Shown here: in pieces, positions 18,403-27,308 of the stretch
Position numbering within the stretch: position 1 is the stretch's first letter
Layout of the letters: every line of letters starts with the position of its first letter
Program-made: the position numbers and the translations under genes
Assembly (NCBI RefSeq): GCF_002968635.1
Contig: NZ_PVBN01000013.1
Location: forward strand, 109,731-173,730
DNA from: Neorhizobium alkalisoli
GTDB lineage: Bacteria > Pseudomonadota > Alphaproteobacteria > Rhizobiales > Rhizobiaceae
DNA: 64,000 nt
Reading direction: 5' to 3'
The notes under the pieces: generated by a model
What the model saw: only the letters and a program-made list of their open reading frames with translations
Database searches by the model: none
What the model was told of the DNA's origin: nothing

Positions 18403-19854
18403 TCACCGTCTGTGCAATTTCACCGGCAGCCCGCCGCGCGGCCTGAGCGTCAGTCGGCAGACCGGTTCCACCTGATGGTCTTCCGGCACCCGCAGGCGGA
18501 ACCTCTGCGCCAGCACCGCGAGGCAGAGGATGGCCTCCGTCAGGCCGAACTGCAGCCCGGGGCATATGCGCGGCCCGCTGGCGAAGGGGATGTAGCTGTA
18601 AGGCACCGGCCGTCTTTCGATAAACCGCTCCGGCTTGAAGACGTGAGGATCGTCGAAAAGCGAGGGTGTGCGGTGCAGAAGCCACGGCACGATCATGACG
18701 AGGGCAGCCGGCTTCACGTCGATATCGCCGACGCGATCGGCCTGCTTGGCCTGCCGGGCGAGGATCGGAACCGGCGGATAGAGCCGCAGCGTTTCCTCGA
18801 TGACCGCCGTGCACCATTTGAGCTTCGGCACGTCGGCAACGGTCGGCACGTTGCTGCCGCAGACCTCTTCGATCTCCGCATGTACCGCCTCCTCGACCCA
18901 GGGAGCTTTGGACAGCAGATACCATGCCCAGGTCAGCGTTGCCGCTGTCGTCTCGTGGCCGGCCATGAAGATGGTCGCCGCTTCGTTGCGCAATGCGACG
19001 ACATCGAGGTTCAGCTCGGGATTGCGCTTCTGCCGACGGATCAGCAATTCCACCATGGAATTGTCGTCGCCCTTGCCTGCCAGATGATCCTCGATCACGC
19101 GGTCGATGATCTGGTGAATGCGCTTGACCGAACGGCGGAGGGAGGGGGTGCGGAACTGCGGCAGGCCTTCATCGAAGCCGAGGAAATAGCCGATATTGAT
19201 GGAATCGATCAGCGCCTGATAGCTGGTAAAGCCCTCGGTCACCATGTCGGCGCTTTCCTGCCCCAGGTCGTTCCCGAAGACGCTGCGGGAAATGATCTCG
19301 GCCGTCAGCCCCGCCATTTCATAGAGGACGTTGACCGTAGCGCCGTCACCAAGCGCGTTCCAGCGCTCGACGAGCTCGAGCGATGTATTGGTCATGATCG
19401 CGCCGAAGGCGGGAACGCGGTGCTTATGGACGATATCTGAGACGAGCGGGCGCCGCTGTTTCCAGGTTTCGCCATCCGAGATGAACAGACCGTCGCCCAG
19501 GAGATATTCCAGCGCGCGACGCATCTGCGGGGATTTGCGCTCGAAGTTCTCGTGACGGGTGGCGACCACATATTTGATCGCTTCCGGAGAATTCACCACC
19601 ATGACCTGGCGCCCGAGAAGCTTGATCTCGGAGTTCCGCTCGGAATAGTCGTTCTGTCGCCAGATCGACAGAAAATCGCGCCGGGCGGTCAAAAGCCGTT
19701 GGAGCTGGTTGCCGGGCTGGCCGGCGTAGTAGGAGGCGCGTGCCGGCTCCAGCCGCTTTTTGGGCGCGTTGAGCGTCTCGATCGTCCGGGTTTCCGCAGC
19801 GCGCCACGACAGCATCAGATAAGAGCCTTTCATCAAACCGGCAGTCATTGGCAT
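18403..19854 (-). CDS. Cytochrome P450
   Basis: A soluble bacterial haem monooxygenase of about 483 residues, somewhat long for the class and close to fatty-acid/steroid-type P450s. The I-helix oxygen-binding motif AGHETTAATLTW, the K-helix EETLR (ExxR) and the haem-ligand loop FASGPRICPG, with Cys at about residue 431, are all intact. No ferredoxin or reductase gene is adjacent, so its electron partner is encoded elsewhere. First gene of an operon with the acyltransferase and serine hydrolase. Start ATG 19854 or the ATG 6 bases inside it. Confidence 0.93.
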   Translation of the reverse strand: MPMTAGLMKGSYLMLSWRAAETRTIETLNAPKKRLEPARASYYAGQPGNQLQRLLTARRDFLSIWRQNDYSERNSEIKLLGRQVMVVNSPEAIKYVVATRHENFERKSPQMRRALEYLLGDGLFISDGETWKQRRPLVSDIVHKHRVPAFGAIMTNTSLELVERWNALGDGATVNVLYEMAGLTAEIISRSVFGNDLGQESADMVTEGFTSYQALIDSINIGYFLGFDEGLPQFRTPSLRRSVKRIHQIIDRVIEDHLAGKGDDNSMVELLIRRQKRNPELNLDVVALRNEAATIFMAGHETTAATLTWAWYLLSKAPWVEEAVHAEIEEVCGSNVPTVADVPKLKWCTAVIEETLRLYPPVPILARQAKQADRVGDIDVKPAALVMIVPWLLHRTPSLFDDPHVFKPERFIERRPVPYSYIPFASGPRICPGLQFGLTEAILCLAVLAQRFRLRVPEDHQVEPVCRLTLRPRGGLPVKLHRR

Positions 19855-20000
19855 CCCGCAGCGCCGCCGTAGCGGGTTTTCGCCTGCACCTCCGTCCGGG
19901 TCAAGGTGCCCACGGAGTATCACGGGAGGCAATACGGGATTACGGAACCATCTTCCGGCGCTTGTGTTGTTAGGGCAGCAGTAGCACAGGGAGAAGAAAC

Positions 20001-20321
20001 ATGCGCAAGACTCTGCTGGCCGCGTCCGCGGCTCTGATTGCCCTTTCGGGCGCCGCCTACGCTCAGACGACGGTCATCACGCAGGACCCGGTAACGACGA
20101 GCTCGACAGTCGTTCTTCCCGGTGAGGTCCGCACCTATGTGATGGAACAGAGTGTTCCCTCAATAGCCTATGAAGGCACGATCGCTGTCGGCAGCACTCT
20201 GCCGGATACGGTCGAAGTGCATACCGTTCAAGGCCATTCGGACTATGCCTATACGGTTGTCAATGACCGCCGCGTTATCGTCAATCCTCAGACCCGCGCC
20301 GTCATTCAGGTGCTGGAATAA
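20001..20321 (+). CDS. Secreted DUF1236 family protein
   Basis: A small 106-residue protein with a Sec signal peptide ending AYA at about residue 21. Its C-terminal half fits DUF1236: a PDTVEVHTV segment followed by YAYTVVNDRRVIVNPQTRAVIQVL. The family is common in Rhizobiales, is predicted periplasmic and has no known role. The ribosome site GGGAGAAG precedes ATG 20001. Transcribed alone and closed by a strong terminator. Confidence 0.82.
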   Translation: MRKTLLAASAALIALSGAAYAQTTVITQDPVTTSSTVVLPGEVRTYVMEQSVPSIAYEGTIAVGSTLPDTVEVHTVQGHSDYAYTVVNDRRVIVNPQTRAVIQVLE

Positions 20322-20347
20322 GTTTCAGGTTGAATAGACGCTGAAAA

Positions 20348-20384
20348 GAAACCCGGCGATCGCTCGCCGGGTTTCTTGCTGTTT
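20348..20384 (+). terminator. Terminator after the DUF1236 gene
   Basis: A perfect 12-base stem (GAAACCCGGCGA / TCGCCGGGTTTC, loop TCGC) followed by a T-rich stretch. It lies between two convergent genes and probably serves both. Confidence 0.85.
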
Positions 20385-20390
20385 TAGATA

Positions 20391-21581
20391 TCAGTCGTTC
20401 GCTGTGACCTTCACGCCCAGCACCTGCGGCAAGGTGTTCGGCGCCCCCATGGCGGCGCCCATGATCATCGGGAAAGGCACACCCTCTGCCGGCTCGGCGG
20501 TGACGGTGAAGCTGCCGGGCTTGTCGAGATAGGTGTTGACGGCCGCCGTCAGCATGTTCTGCAGTTCCGGGACATTGTATTGCGCGAGCATGAGCGGCGT
20601 CATGCCCTTCAGCATCTGCGCCATCTGCTCGCCCGTCGTGCCCTGCTGCTTGCCCGCATAGTCGAGCGCGCGCTTTGTAATACCCGCGTCCTCGAAACGG
20701 ATTTCCATGCTGTTGAACGTCAGCCGCTGCATGAGGCCGAGCATCGCGAGACCCGCCGCCTGCTGGGCCTCTTCCTTGTTGGCATTGGCCTCCATGGCCT
20801 TTGTCGTTTCGTTCAGGGACTTGATGAAATCAAGGGTGTAGCCCGAGAAGCTCATGGCAAGGTTGAGACGGCCGATATTGGCGAAGTCGAATGCATATTC
20901 CTCAAGATCGAGCGTGCCCGGCTCGAGTTCCCAGCGGCCCACCATGCTGATGCTGCCATCGAGCGCCTTGACGCCGAGCTGCTGGAGCGCCTCCTTTGCC
21001 TTGGCATCCTCGACCAGGCTTAGGTCACCCTTGATGTCCTTGACCTTGACGTCGAAATCCAGCGCGGATTCATCCTCGGCGACTTCGGAGGTCATGGTGG
21101 TTTCGCCGATCGAGAAGGCCTGCTTGCCGTCGATCGTCACCGTCGTCGAGCCGACATGGGCCTCATCATAGAGCAGCACGGCGTCGATCGTGTTGCCGGT
21201 CGGATCCGCCGGGACGGAAAGGCCGCTGATGGACAGATCCGATGAGGTGAAGCCGACGCCATCCTTGGTGATGTTGACATTGTCGAACGTCACCGTCTCG
21301 ACGTGGTAGCTGCCGTTGTCTTCCTCTACGCCCTTCAGGACGATAGTGCCGAGCGGAACGCTCTCCTTAGCGGAGACGACCGTGAACTTGGCATTGGTCA
21401 GGGTAACGTCCGAACCGCTGGTGACGACCTTCTCCGCGGAAAGGCCGGTGCCGCCCTGAGCGGAGAGGGCGTTGTTGATCTTGGCCAGAACATCGTTGCC
21501 GTCCAGGGCCAAGGCCTGCCCGGAGAAGGTCACGAAAGCTGCGCTGGCGAGAAGAAGCCGGGCATTGCTGTAGTATTTCAT
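20391..21581 (-). CDS. Secreted protein of unknown function
   Basis: A 396-residue protein with a Sec signal peptide (MKYYSNARLLLASAAFVTFSG onward, ending ALA). The mature part is acidic, rich in Thr, Ala and Asp, and shows repeated beta-type segments (VETVTFDNVNITKDGV, TTVTIDGKQAFSIGETTM) that recall lipid-binding or AsmA/YdgA-like beta-groove proteins. I do not recognise a family with confidence. AGGAGG sits at ideal spacing before ATG 21581, so the longer open frame upstream is not used. Divergent from parC across 231 bases. Confidence 0.7.
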   Translation of the reverse strand: MKYYSNARLLLASAAFVTFSGQALALDGNDVLAKINNALSAQGGTGLSAEKVVTSGSDVTLTNAKFTVVSAKESVPLGTIVLKGVEEDNGSYHVETVTFDNVNITKDGVGFTSSDLSISGLSVPADPTGNTIDAVLLYDEAHVGSTTVTIDGKQAFSIGETTMTSEVAEDESALDFDVKVKDIKGDLSLVEDAKAKEALQQLGVKALDGSISMVGRWELEPGTLDLEEYAFDFANIGRLNLAMSFSGYTLDFIKSLNETTKAMEANANKEEAQQAAGLAMLGLMQRLTFNSMEIRFEDAGITKRALDYAGKQQGTTGEQMAQMLKGMTPLMLAQYNVPELQNMLTAAVNTYLDKPGSFTVTAEPAEGVPFPMIMGAAMGAPNTLPQVLGVKVTAND

Positions 21582-21812
21582 AATATTCCTCCTGGGGCAT
21601 AGTGTCCGCGATTTGCGGATGTCGAGGTTGAGGGCGGCAGTTATAGGCGACGGCATTAAAACGTCCATCGCTTTGTTCCACATTCCTCTGGGCAAAATTG
21701 CGGCTTCCGCCGGAAGGTAAACGAACGGTAAAATACACCGCCTTCATTGTTCTCCACAGGCGCTTTGCCAGTGATTCTTGCTGTGAAACGGGCTTTCCGC
21801 TAGTCAAGGGGA

Positions 21813-24065
21813 ATGGGACAAATCGTAAATCCGCCCGGTGACGGCGGCGACCACATTCTTCCGGTGGACCTCAAGGCGGCGCTCGAAGAGCGTTATCTCG
21901 CCTATGCGCTTTCCACCATCATGCATCGCGCCCTGCCGGACGTGCGCGACGGGTTGAAGCCGGTGCACCGGCGCATCATCCACGCCATGAGCGAGATGGG
22001 CATCCGCCCGAACTCCGCCTTCAAGAAATGCGCCCGTATCGTCGGCGATGTCATCGGTAAATTCCATCCGCACGGCGACCAGTCGGTCTATGATGCGCTC
22101 GTTCGCCTGGCCCAGGATTTCTCCCAGCGTTACCCGCTGGTCGACGGGCAGGGCAATTTCGGCAATATCGATGGCGATAACGCCGCCGCCTACCGATATA
22201 CCGAAGCGCGGATGACCGACGTGGCGGCCTTGCTGCTCGAGGGGATCGAGCAGGACGCCGTTGATTTCCGGCCGACCTACAACGAGGAAGATGACGAACC
22301 TGTCGTCATGCCGGGTGCTTTTCCCAATCTTCTGGCGAACGGCACGTCTGGCATCGCGGTGGGCATGGCGACATCGATCCCGCCGCATAACGCCCATGAG
22401 CTTTGCGATGCGGCTTTGCATCTGATCAAGCATCCCGACGCAACGGTCGAAAAGCTCGTCGAGTTCGTGCCCGGTCCCGATCTGCCGACAGGCGGCATCA
22501 TCATCGACGGCCGTGAGTCGATCATCGAGGCCTACAAGACCGGTCGCGGCGGCTTCCGCGTGCGTGCCAAGTGGGAGACGGAGGATCTCGGTCGCGGTGG
22601 ATACCAGATCATCGTCACCGAAATCCCGTTCCAGGTGCAGAAATCGCGGCTGATCGAAAAGATCGCCGAGCTGTTGATCGCGCGGAAACTGCCGCTGCTC
22701 GAAGACGTCCGCGATGAATCGGCGGAAGATGTCCGCATCGTGCTTGTGCCGAAAAACCGGACGGTCGACGCGACGCTGCTCATGGAATCGCTTTTCAAGC
22801 TGACCGAGCTGGAGAATCGTTTCCCGCTCAACATGAATGTGCTTTCAATGGGGCGCGTGCCGAAGGTCATGGCGCTCAACGAAGTGCTGATCGAATGGCT
22901 GGCGCATCGCAAGGACGTGCTGGTCCGCCGTTCCCGCTTCCGGCTGGCCGCGATCGACCGGCGCCTTGAAATTCTTGGCGGCTTGCTTGTCGCCTATCTC
23001 AATATCGACGAGGTGATCCGCATCATCCGTGAAGAGGACGAGCCGAAGCCGGTGATGATGGCCCGCTGGTCGCTCACCGACGTGCAGGTCGAGGCGATCC
23101 TCAACATGCGGCTGCGCGCCTTGCGCAAGCTCGAAGAGTTCGAGATCCGGACCGAGCACGACAATCTCTCGAAGGAAAAGGCGGATATCGAAGCGCTGCT
23201 CGCTTCCGACGAAAAGCAGTGGCAGACCGTGGCCTGGGAAATCCAGGAGGTGAAGAAGAAATATGCCAAGGCGACCGAACTCGGCCGCCGCCGCACCCAG
23301 TTCGCGGAAGCGCCGGAAGCCGATGTCGAGGCTATCCAGCAGGCGATGATCGAGAAAGAGCCGGTCACCGTCGTCGTTTCCCAGAAGGGTTGGATCCGCG
23401 CGTTGAAGGGGCATATGTCCGATACGTCGAGCCTGACCTTCAAGGAAGGAGACGGGCCGAAGCTAGCATTCCCGGCGCAGACCACCGACAAGCTGCTGCT
23501 GGTCACAACGGGCGGCAAGGCCTATACGCTCGGCGCCGACAAGCTGCCCGGCGGACGTGGCCATGGGGAGCCGGTGCGCATCATGGTCGATATGGAGAAC
23601 GATCAGGACATCCTGACCGCTTTCGTGCACGACCCGTCACGCAAGCTTATTCTTGCTTCGACTGCCGGCAACGGCTTCGTCGTGGCGGAAAGCGAAATGA
23701 TCGCCAATACCCGCAAGGGCAAGCAGATCATGAATGTCGGTGCACTCGAAGAGGCCAAACTCGTCGTCCCGGTAACCGGCGACCATGTCGCGGTCGTCGG
23801 CGAGAACCGCAAGATGCTGGTGTTCCCGCTCGTTCAACTTCCGGAGATGAGCCGTGGCAAGGGCGTTCGCCTGCAGCGCTACAAGGACGGCGGCATTTCC
23901 GACATCAAGTGTTTTGCGATGGCGGAAGGGCTTTCCTGGGAGGACAGCGCCGGCCGCTCGTTCACCCGTAACAAGGACGAGCTCCTGGAATGGCTGGGTG
24001 ACCGCGCCACCGCCGGCCGCGCCGTGCCGAAGGGCTTTCCGAGAAGCGGCAAATTCGTAGGGTGA
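21813..24065 (+). CDS. parC: DNA topoisomerase IV subunit A
   Basis: With ParE, decatenates daughter chromosomes. The 750-residue protein has the type IIA breakage-reunion domain with catalytic Tyr129 in YRYTEARMT, then a C-terminal beta-pinwheel that is shorter than that of GyrA and lacks a GyrA box. The quinolone-determining stretch reads HPHGDQSVYD, with Gln90 and Asp94 where E. coli ParC has Ser80 and Glu84. The start is ATG 21813 with AGGGGA immediately upstream. Its TGA touches the stop codon of the convergent toxin gene with no intervening base. Confidence 0.95.
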   Translation: MGQIVNPPGDGGDHILPVDLKAALEERYLAYALSTIMHRALPDVRDGLKPVHRRIIHAMSEMGIRPNSAFKKCARIVGDVIGKFHPHGDQSVYDALVRLAQDFSQRYPLVDGQGNFGNIDGDNAAAYRYTEARMTDVAALLLEGIEQDAVDFRPTYNEEDDEPVVMPGAFPNLLANGTSGIAVGMATSIPPHNAHELCDAALHLIKHPDATVEKLVEFVPGPDLPTGGIIIDGRESIIEAYKTGRGGFRVRAKWETEDLGRGGYQIIVTEIPFQVQKSRLIEKIAELLIARKLPLLEDVRDESAEDVRIVLVPKNRTVDATLLMESLFKLTELENRFPLNMNVLSMGRVPKVMALNEVLIEWLAHRKDVLVRRSRFRLAAIDRRLEILGGLLVAYLNIDEVIRIIREEDEPKPVMMARWSLTDVQVEAILNMRLRALRKLEEFEIRTEHDNLSKEKADIEALLASDEKQWQTVAWEIQEVKKKYAKATELGRRRTQFAEAPEADVEAIQQAMIEKEPVTVVVSQKGWIRALKGHMSDTSSLTFKEGDGPKLAFPAQTTDKLLLVTTGGKAYTLGADKLPGGRGHGEPVRIMVDMENDQDILTAFVHDPSRKLILASTAGNGFVVAESEMIANTRKGKQIMNVGALEEAKLVVPVTGDHVAVVGENRKMLVFPLVQLPEMSRGKGVRLQRYKDGGISDIKCFAMAEGLSWEDSAGRSFTRNKDELLEWLGDRATAGRAVPKGFPRSGKFVG

Positions 24066-24455
24066 TTAGGGATAGGGGATGGCGTGATCGCGCAGGAAAC
24101 GCGTCGCACCTTCCTTATCGATTTCTCCAGCGGCGACGGCTAGGACGAACTCGATAACTTCGGCCTGTCTTGCTTCGATAAGGTAGCCGTTGATAAGCAA
24201 GAACGTGAAGGCGGCGAGATAGGCGGTTCTTTTGTTGCCATCGGAGAACGGATGGTTGCGGGCGAAGCCATAAAGATACGCCGCCGCTAGTAGAAAGACG
24301 TCGTCCTCTCCATAAGCGTGTTTATGCAGCGGCCGGGCAAGTGCAGCTTCTAAGGCGTTCTCGTCCTCAAGTCCGGGCAGACCGCCATGCTCCGCTAGTT
24401 GTTCCTGATGGATTATCTCGATAGCTTGCCGTGAAAGCCATTTGATGACTTTCAC
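24066..24455 (-). CDS. doc: Doc-type Fic toxin
   Basis: A type II toxin of the death-on-curing family, 129 residues. The Fic loop is HPFSDGNKRTA at 68-78. The DGNKR form, with Lys where AMPylating Fic proteins have Gly, is the Doc version that in phage P1 phosphorylates EF-Tu. The start is GTG at 24455, sharing GTGA with the antitoxin stop, so the two are translationally coupled. The reading frame is intact, and the stop abuts the end of parC. The family is known to inhibit translation; activity here is inferred. Confidence 0.9.
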   Translation of the reverse strand: MKVIKWLSRQAIEIIHQEQLAEHGGLPGLEDENALEAALARPLHKHAYGEDDVFLLAAAYLYGFARNHPFSDGNKRTAYLAAFTFLLINGYLIEARQAEVIEFVLAVAAGEIDKEGATRFLRDHAIPYP

Positions 24456-24673
24456 TTGGCAAGCTCTCTCAAGGCGACGCGGTATTTTTGCATGCCCAAC
24501 CTAGCTGCCTTCAGCTGCTCTGATAGATCGGCATGCTCTGGAACGAGTTCGATGTTGAGGCCGTTTTCACGAACTTCCAGGCTATCCCCGGTCTTCAATC
24601 CCATCCGATCCAGGACTTCTTTGGGAATAATGATACCTTCGGAATTTCCGATTTTGCGGATAGTAACGTTCAT
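24452..24673 (-). CDS. AbrB/MazE-type antitoxin
   Basis: A 73-residue DNA-binding antitoxin with the SpoVT/AbrB swapped-hairpin domain (MNVTIRKIGNSEGIIIPKEV, then KTGDSLEV) followed by a short C-terminal tail (HADLSEQLKAARLG) that would bind and block the toxin. ATG 24673 has GGAG upstream; the frame is open 57 bases further without similarity. It overlaps the toxin by 4 bases. Such antitoxins usually repress their own promoter, expected between 24674 and 24802. Doc is more often paired with Phd, so the AbrB partner is notable. Confidence 0.9.
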   Translation of the reverse strand: MNVTIRKIGNSEGIIIPKEVLDRMGLKTGDSLEVRENGLNIELVPEHADLSEQLKAARLGMQKYRVALRELAK

Positions 24674-24802
24674 GGCTCGAACTCCTGCTCGTTGCAACGA
24701 CGTTATAACATGCCGCAAACTCGTGGGCAATCAATGAAGGTAGTCCTGCCGATGCGAAAGCGGATCAGAATTCGCGTGATTCTTCACAATTGATTTCGAT
24801 TT

Positions 24803-25564
24803 TCAGGCTTCCGACGACGAATCGAAAATCTCCCAGCCCCTCGGCGTCAGGTGCTCCTGCGGCTGGAAGCGCGTCTTGTAGCCCATCTTCGCGGAGCCCT
24901 TGACCCAGTAACCGAGATAGATGTGGGGAAGCCCGAGCGACCTCGTGCGCTCGATGTGGTCGAGGATCATGAAGGTCCCGAGCGAGCGTTTTTCATGCTC
25001 CGGATTGAAGAAGGAATAAACCATCGACAGCCCGTCGCTCATCATGTCGGTGAGGGCCACCGCCATCAATTCGCCCTTCGGCTGCTCGCTGATACCGGAG
25101 CCAGGCTCGCGTTTTCGGTATTCGATGATGCGCGTGTTCACATGCGTGTCTTCAACCATGATCGCGTAGTCGAGCGCAGACATGTCGGACATGCCGCCGC
25201 GCTGATGCCGGTCGTCCAGATAGCGACGGAAGAGCGAGAACTGTTCCGTGGAGGGTTGTGCCGGAAAGACGGTCGAGACGAGATCATTGTTCGTGGCGAG
25301 CACACGCCGCATCGAGCGATTGGGCTCGAAGTCATTGGCGAGGATGCGGACGGAAATGCAGGCGCGGCAGGATTCGCAGGCGGGGCGATAAGCGATGTTC
25401 TGCGATCGTCGGAAGCCGCCTTGCGTAAGAAGATCGTTCATCTCCGCAGCCCGGGGGCCTACCAGGTGCGTGAAGACCTTGCGCTCCATTTCACCCGGTA
25501 GATACGGACAAACTGCCGGAGCCGTCAGATAAAACTGCGGTGAGGGCGTCGCCTGGGTGTTCAT
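24803..25564 (-). CDS. bpt: Aspartate/glutamate leucyltransferase (bacterial arginyltransferase homologue)
   Basis: Transfers an amino acid from aminoacyl-tRNA to proteins with acidic N-termini, marking them for the ClpS/ClpAP N-degron pathway. The 253-residue size and the conserved Cys motif ACESCRAC at about 63-70 fit the ATE/Bpt family. The C-terminal half is a GNAT-like fold (LGTFMILDHIERTRSLGLPHIYLGYWV). In bacteria of this branch the enzyme generally uses Leu-tRNA, hence bpt, although it is often annotated ate. Preceded on the same strand by the RDD gene and hemB. Confidence 0.93.
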   Translation of the reverse strand: MNTQATPSPQFYLTAPAVCPYLPGEMERKVFTHLVGPRAAEMNDLLTQGGFRRSQNIAYRPACESCRACISVRILANDFEPNRSMRRVLATNNDLVSTVFPAQPSTEQFSLFRRYLDDRHQRGGMSDMSALDYAIMVEDTHVNTRIIEYRKREPGSGISEQPKGELMAVALTDMMSDGLSMVYSFFNPEHEKRSLGTFMILDHIERTRSLGLPHIYLGYWVKGSAKMGYKTRFQPQEHLTPRGWEIFDSSSEA

Positions 25565-25691
25565 CGAGTCGCGGTGGTCCCGTCTTTATTGTCGTAAATG
25601 TCGTAGCATGGCGCATAAAAGTTAAACGTCAACCATATGCCGCCTCCAGCAGCATAACCCAGTTGATAAACTTTTCGCCAGTGACCGGTGT

Positions 25692-26150
25692 TTAAGCCGT
25701 TCGGATGACGACGGTGCCGAGAAGCAGGTCGTGAACAAGGCGCGAGCGCTCGATAAAGAGGCCTGCCAGGAGAATGAGGGGCGTCAGCACCGAATTGATG
25801 ATCCAGAAGATCACGGTATGCGCGATGGCCGTCAGGAAGTCGATCCGTCGTCCGTCCAGGCGTGTCATGGCAAGGCCCATCGCGCGCATGCCTGGCGAGG
25901 CCTGGCTTGGCCCGCCGAGCGTCAGGCCGAAATAGAGCAGCGCCACGATCACGAAGAGGGCCGGGTAGAGCATGAAGCCGAGGCCGAGCGTGATGATGCC
26001 GAGGAAGAAGACGACGACCGCCGCCGGGATGCAGAGAAGCAGCACGATGAGGTAGTCGATGATGAAGGCGAAGACCCGCCGGGAGAGCACGCCGCTATAG
26101 GCGCGCCAGTCATCCGGTGCGGCATAGGTCGGGTTGGGGTCGAGGCTCAT
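25692..26150 (-). CDS. RDD family membrane protein
   Basis: A 152-residue inner-membrane protein with about four hydrophobic segments. It has the RDD pattern: an Arg in the first helix region (SRRVFAFIIDYLIVLLL, with the Asp at IIDY), a loop with GMRAMGLAMTRLDGRR, and a second Asp near the end (RLVHDLLLGTVVI). RDD proteins are suspected ion or small-solute transporters, unproved for most. It lies between hemB and bpt on the same strand, a conserved rhizobial order. Confidence 0.88.
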   Translation of the reverse strand: MSLDPNPTYAAPDDWRAYSGVLSRRVFAFIIDYLIVLLLCIPAAVVVFFLGIITLGLGFMLYPALFVIVALLYFGLTLGGPSQASPGMRAMGLAMTRLDGRRIDFLTAIAHTVIFWIINSVLTPLILLAGLFIERSRLVHDLLLGTVVIRTA

Positions 26151-26211
26151 CGATGTCGGGCTCCTGTTTGTCAGGAATGAATATGGGGGGCTTGATCGCC
26201 CGCCACAAGGC

Positions 26212-27222
26212 TCACCCCTTCGACAGCTTTTTCGCCGCCTCGATCGCGAAATAAGTGAGGATGCCGTCGCAGCCGGCGCGTTTGAAGCAGAGCAGGGTCT
26301 CCATCATGATCCGGTCGCCGTCGATCCAGCCGTTCATCGCGGCAGCCTTGATCTGCGTGTATTCGCCGGAAACCTGATAGGCGAACGTCGGAAGCCCGAA
26401 GGCTTCCTTGATACGCCAGCAGATGTCGAGATAGGCGAGGCCCGGTTTCACCATCAGCATGTCGGCGCCTTCCTCCACATCGAGCGCCGCGTCGCGGACA
26501 GCCTCGGTGCCGTTGGCAGGCGAGATGTAGTAGCTGTTCTTGTCGCCTTTCAGGAGGCCGCTCGTGTTGATCGCCTCGCGATAGGGTCCGTAGAAACCGG
26601 AGGAGAATTTCGTCGCATAGGACATGATGCCGACGTCCTGGTGGCCGGCGGCATCGAGCCCGCGGCGGATCGCGCCGATGCGGCCGTCCATCATTTCCGA
26701 CGGCGCGATGATGTCGGCGCCGGCATCCGCCTGCATCACGGCCGCCTTGACGATCTGGTCGACCGTCTCGTCGTTGACGATGATGCCGTCACGCAGGATG
26801 CCGTCGTGGCCGTGGCTGGTGAACGGGTCCAGAGCGACGTCCGTGATGATGCCGATATTCGGAACGGCCTTTTTGATGGCCGCGGTCGCCTGGTTGATCA
26901 GGTTGTTGGCGACGAGGCTGTTGGAACCGGTCTCGTCGCGCAGTTCCATCTCGATATCCGGAAATGTAGCGATTGCAGGAATGCCGAGATCGGCGGCCTC
27001 TCTCACCGCTTCGACCGCCTTGTCGATGCTCATGCGGCTGACGCCCGGCATGGCGGCGATCGGGTCGACGATGCCGGTGCCCGGGACGATGAAGATCGGC
27101 CAGATCAGATCGTCCACCGTCAGCCGGTTTTCCTGCACCAGCCTGCGCGTCCAGTCAGCCTTGCGGTTGCGTCGCATGCGGCGGTGGCCAGTGATCTCGT
27201 CGACGAGATGCGTCTTGTCCAT
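26212..27222 (-). CDS. hemB: Delta-aminolevulinic acid dehydratase (porphobilinogen synthase)
   Basis: Condenses two 5-aminolevulinate molecules into porphobilinogen for haem, sirohaem and B12. About 336 residues from ATG 27222. The two active-site lysines are in YATKFSSGFYGPYRE and MVKPGLAYLD. The metal region reads DVALDPFTSHGHDG, lacking the three zinc-binding Cys of animal enzymes, so this is the magnesium-dependent type found in Bradyrhizobium and relatives. Next on the strand are the RDD gene and bpt. Confidence 0.96.
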   Translation of the reverse strand: MDKTHLVDEITGHRRMRRNRKADWTRRLVQENRLTVDDLIWPIFIVPGTGIVDPIAAMPGVSRMSIDKAVEAVREAADLGIPAIATFPDIEMELRDETGSNSLVANNLINQATAAIKKAVPNIGIITDVALDPFTSHGHDGILRDGIIVNDETVDQIVKAAVMQADAGADIIAPSEMMDGRIGAIRRGLDAAGHQDVGIMSYATKFSSGFYGPYREAINTSGLLKGDKNSYYISPANGTEAVRDAALDVEEGADMLMVKPGLAYLDICWRIKEAFGLPTFAYQVSGEYTQIKAAAMNGWIDGDRIMMETLLCFKRAGCDGILTYFAIEAAKKLSKG

Positions 27223-27308
27223 GGCTGATCTCCGTTCGTCTGGTCTTGCGGCGCTCCATAACACGAGGTGCCGTGTTTATGAATGGGCGGGATCGCCGCA
27301 GGCCTCGC

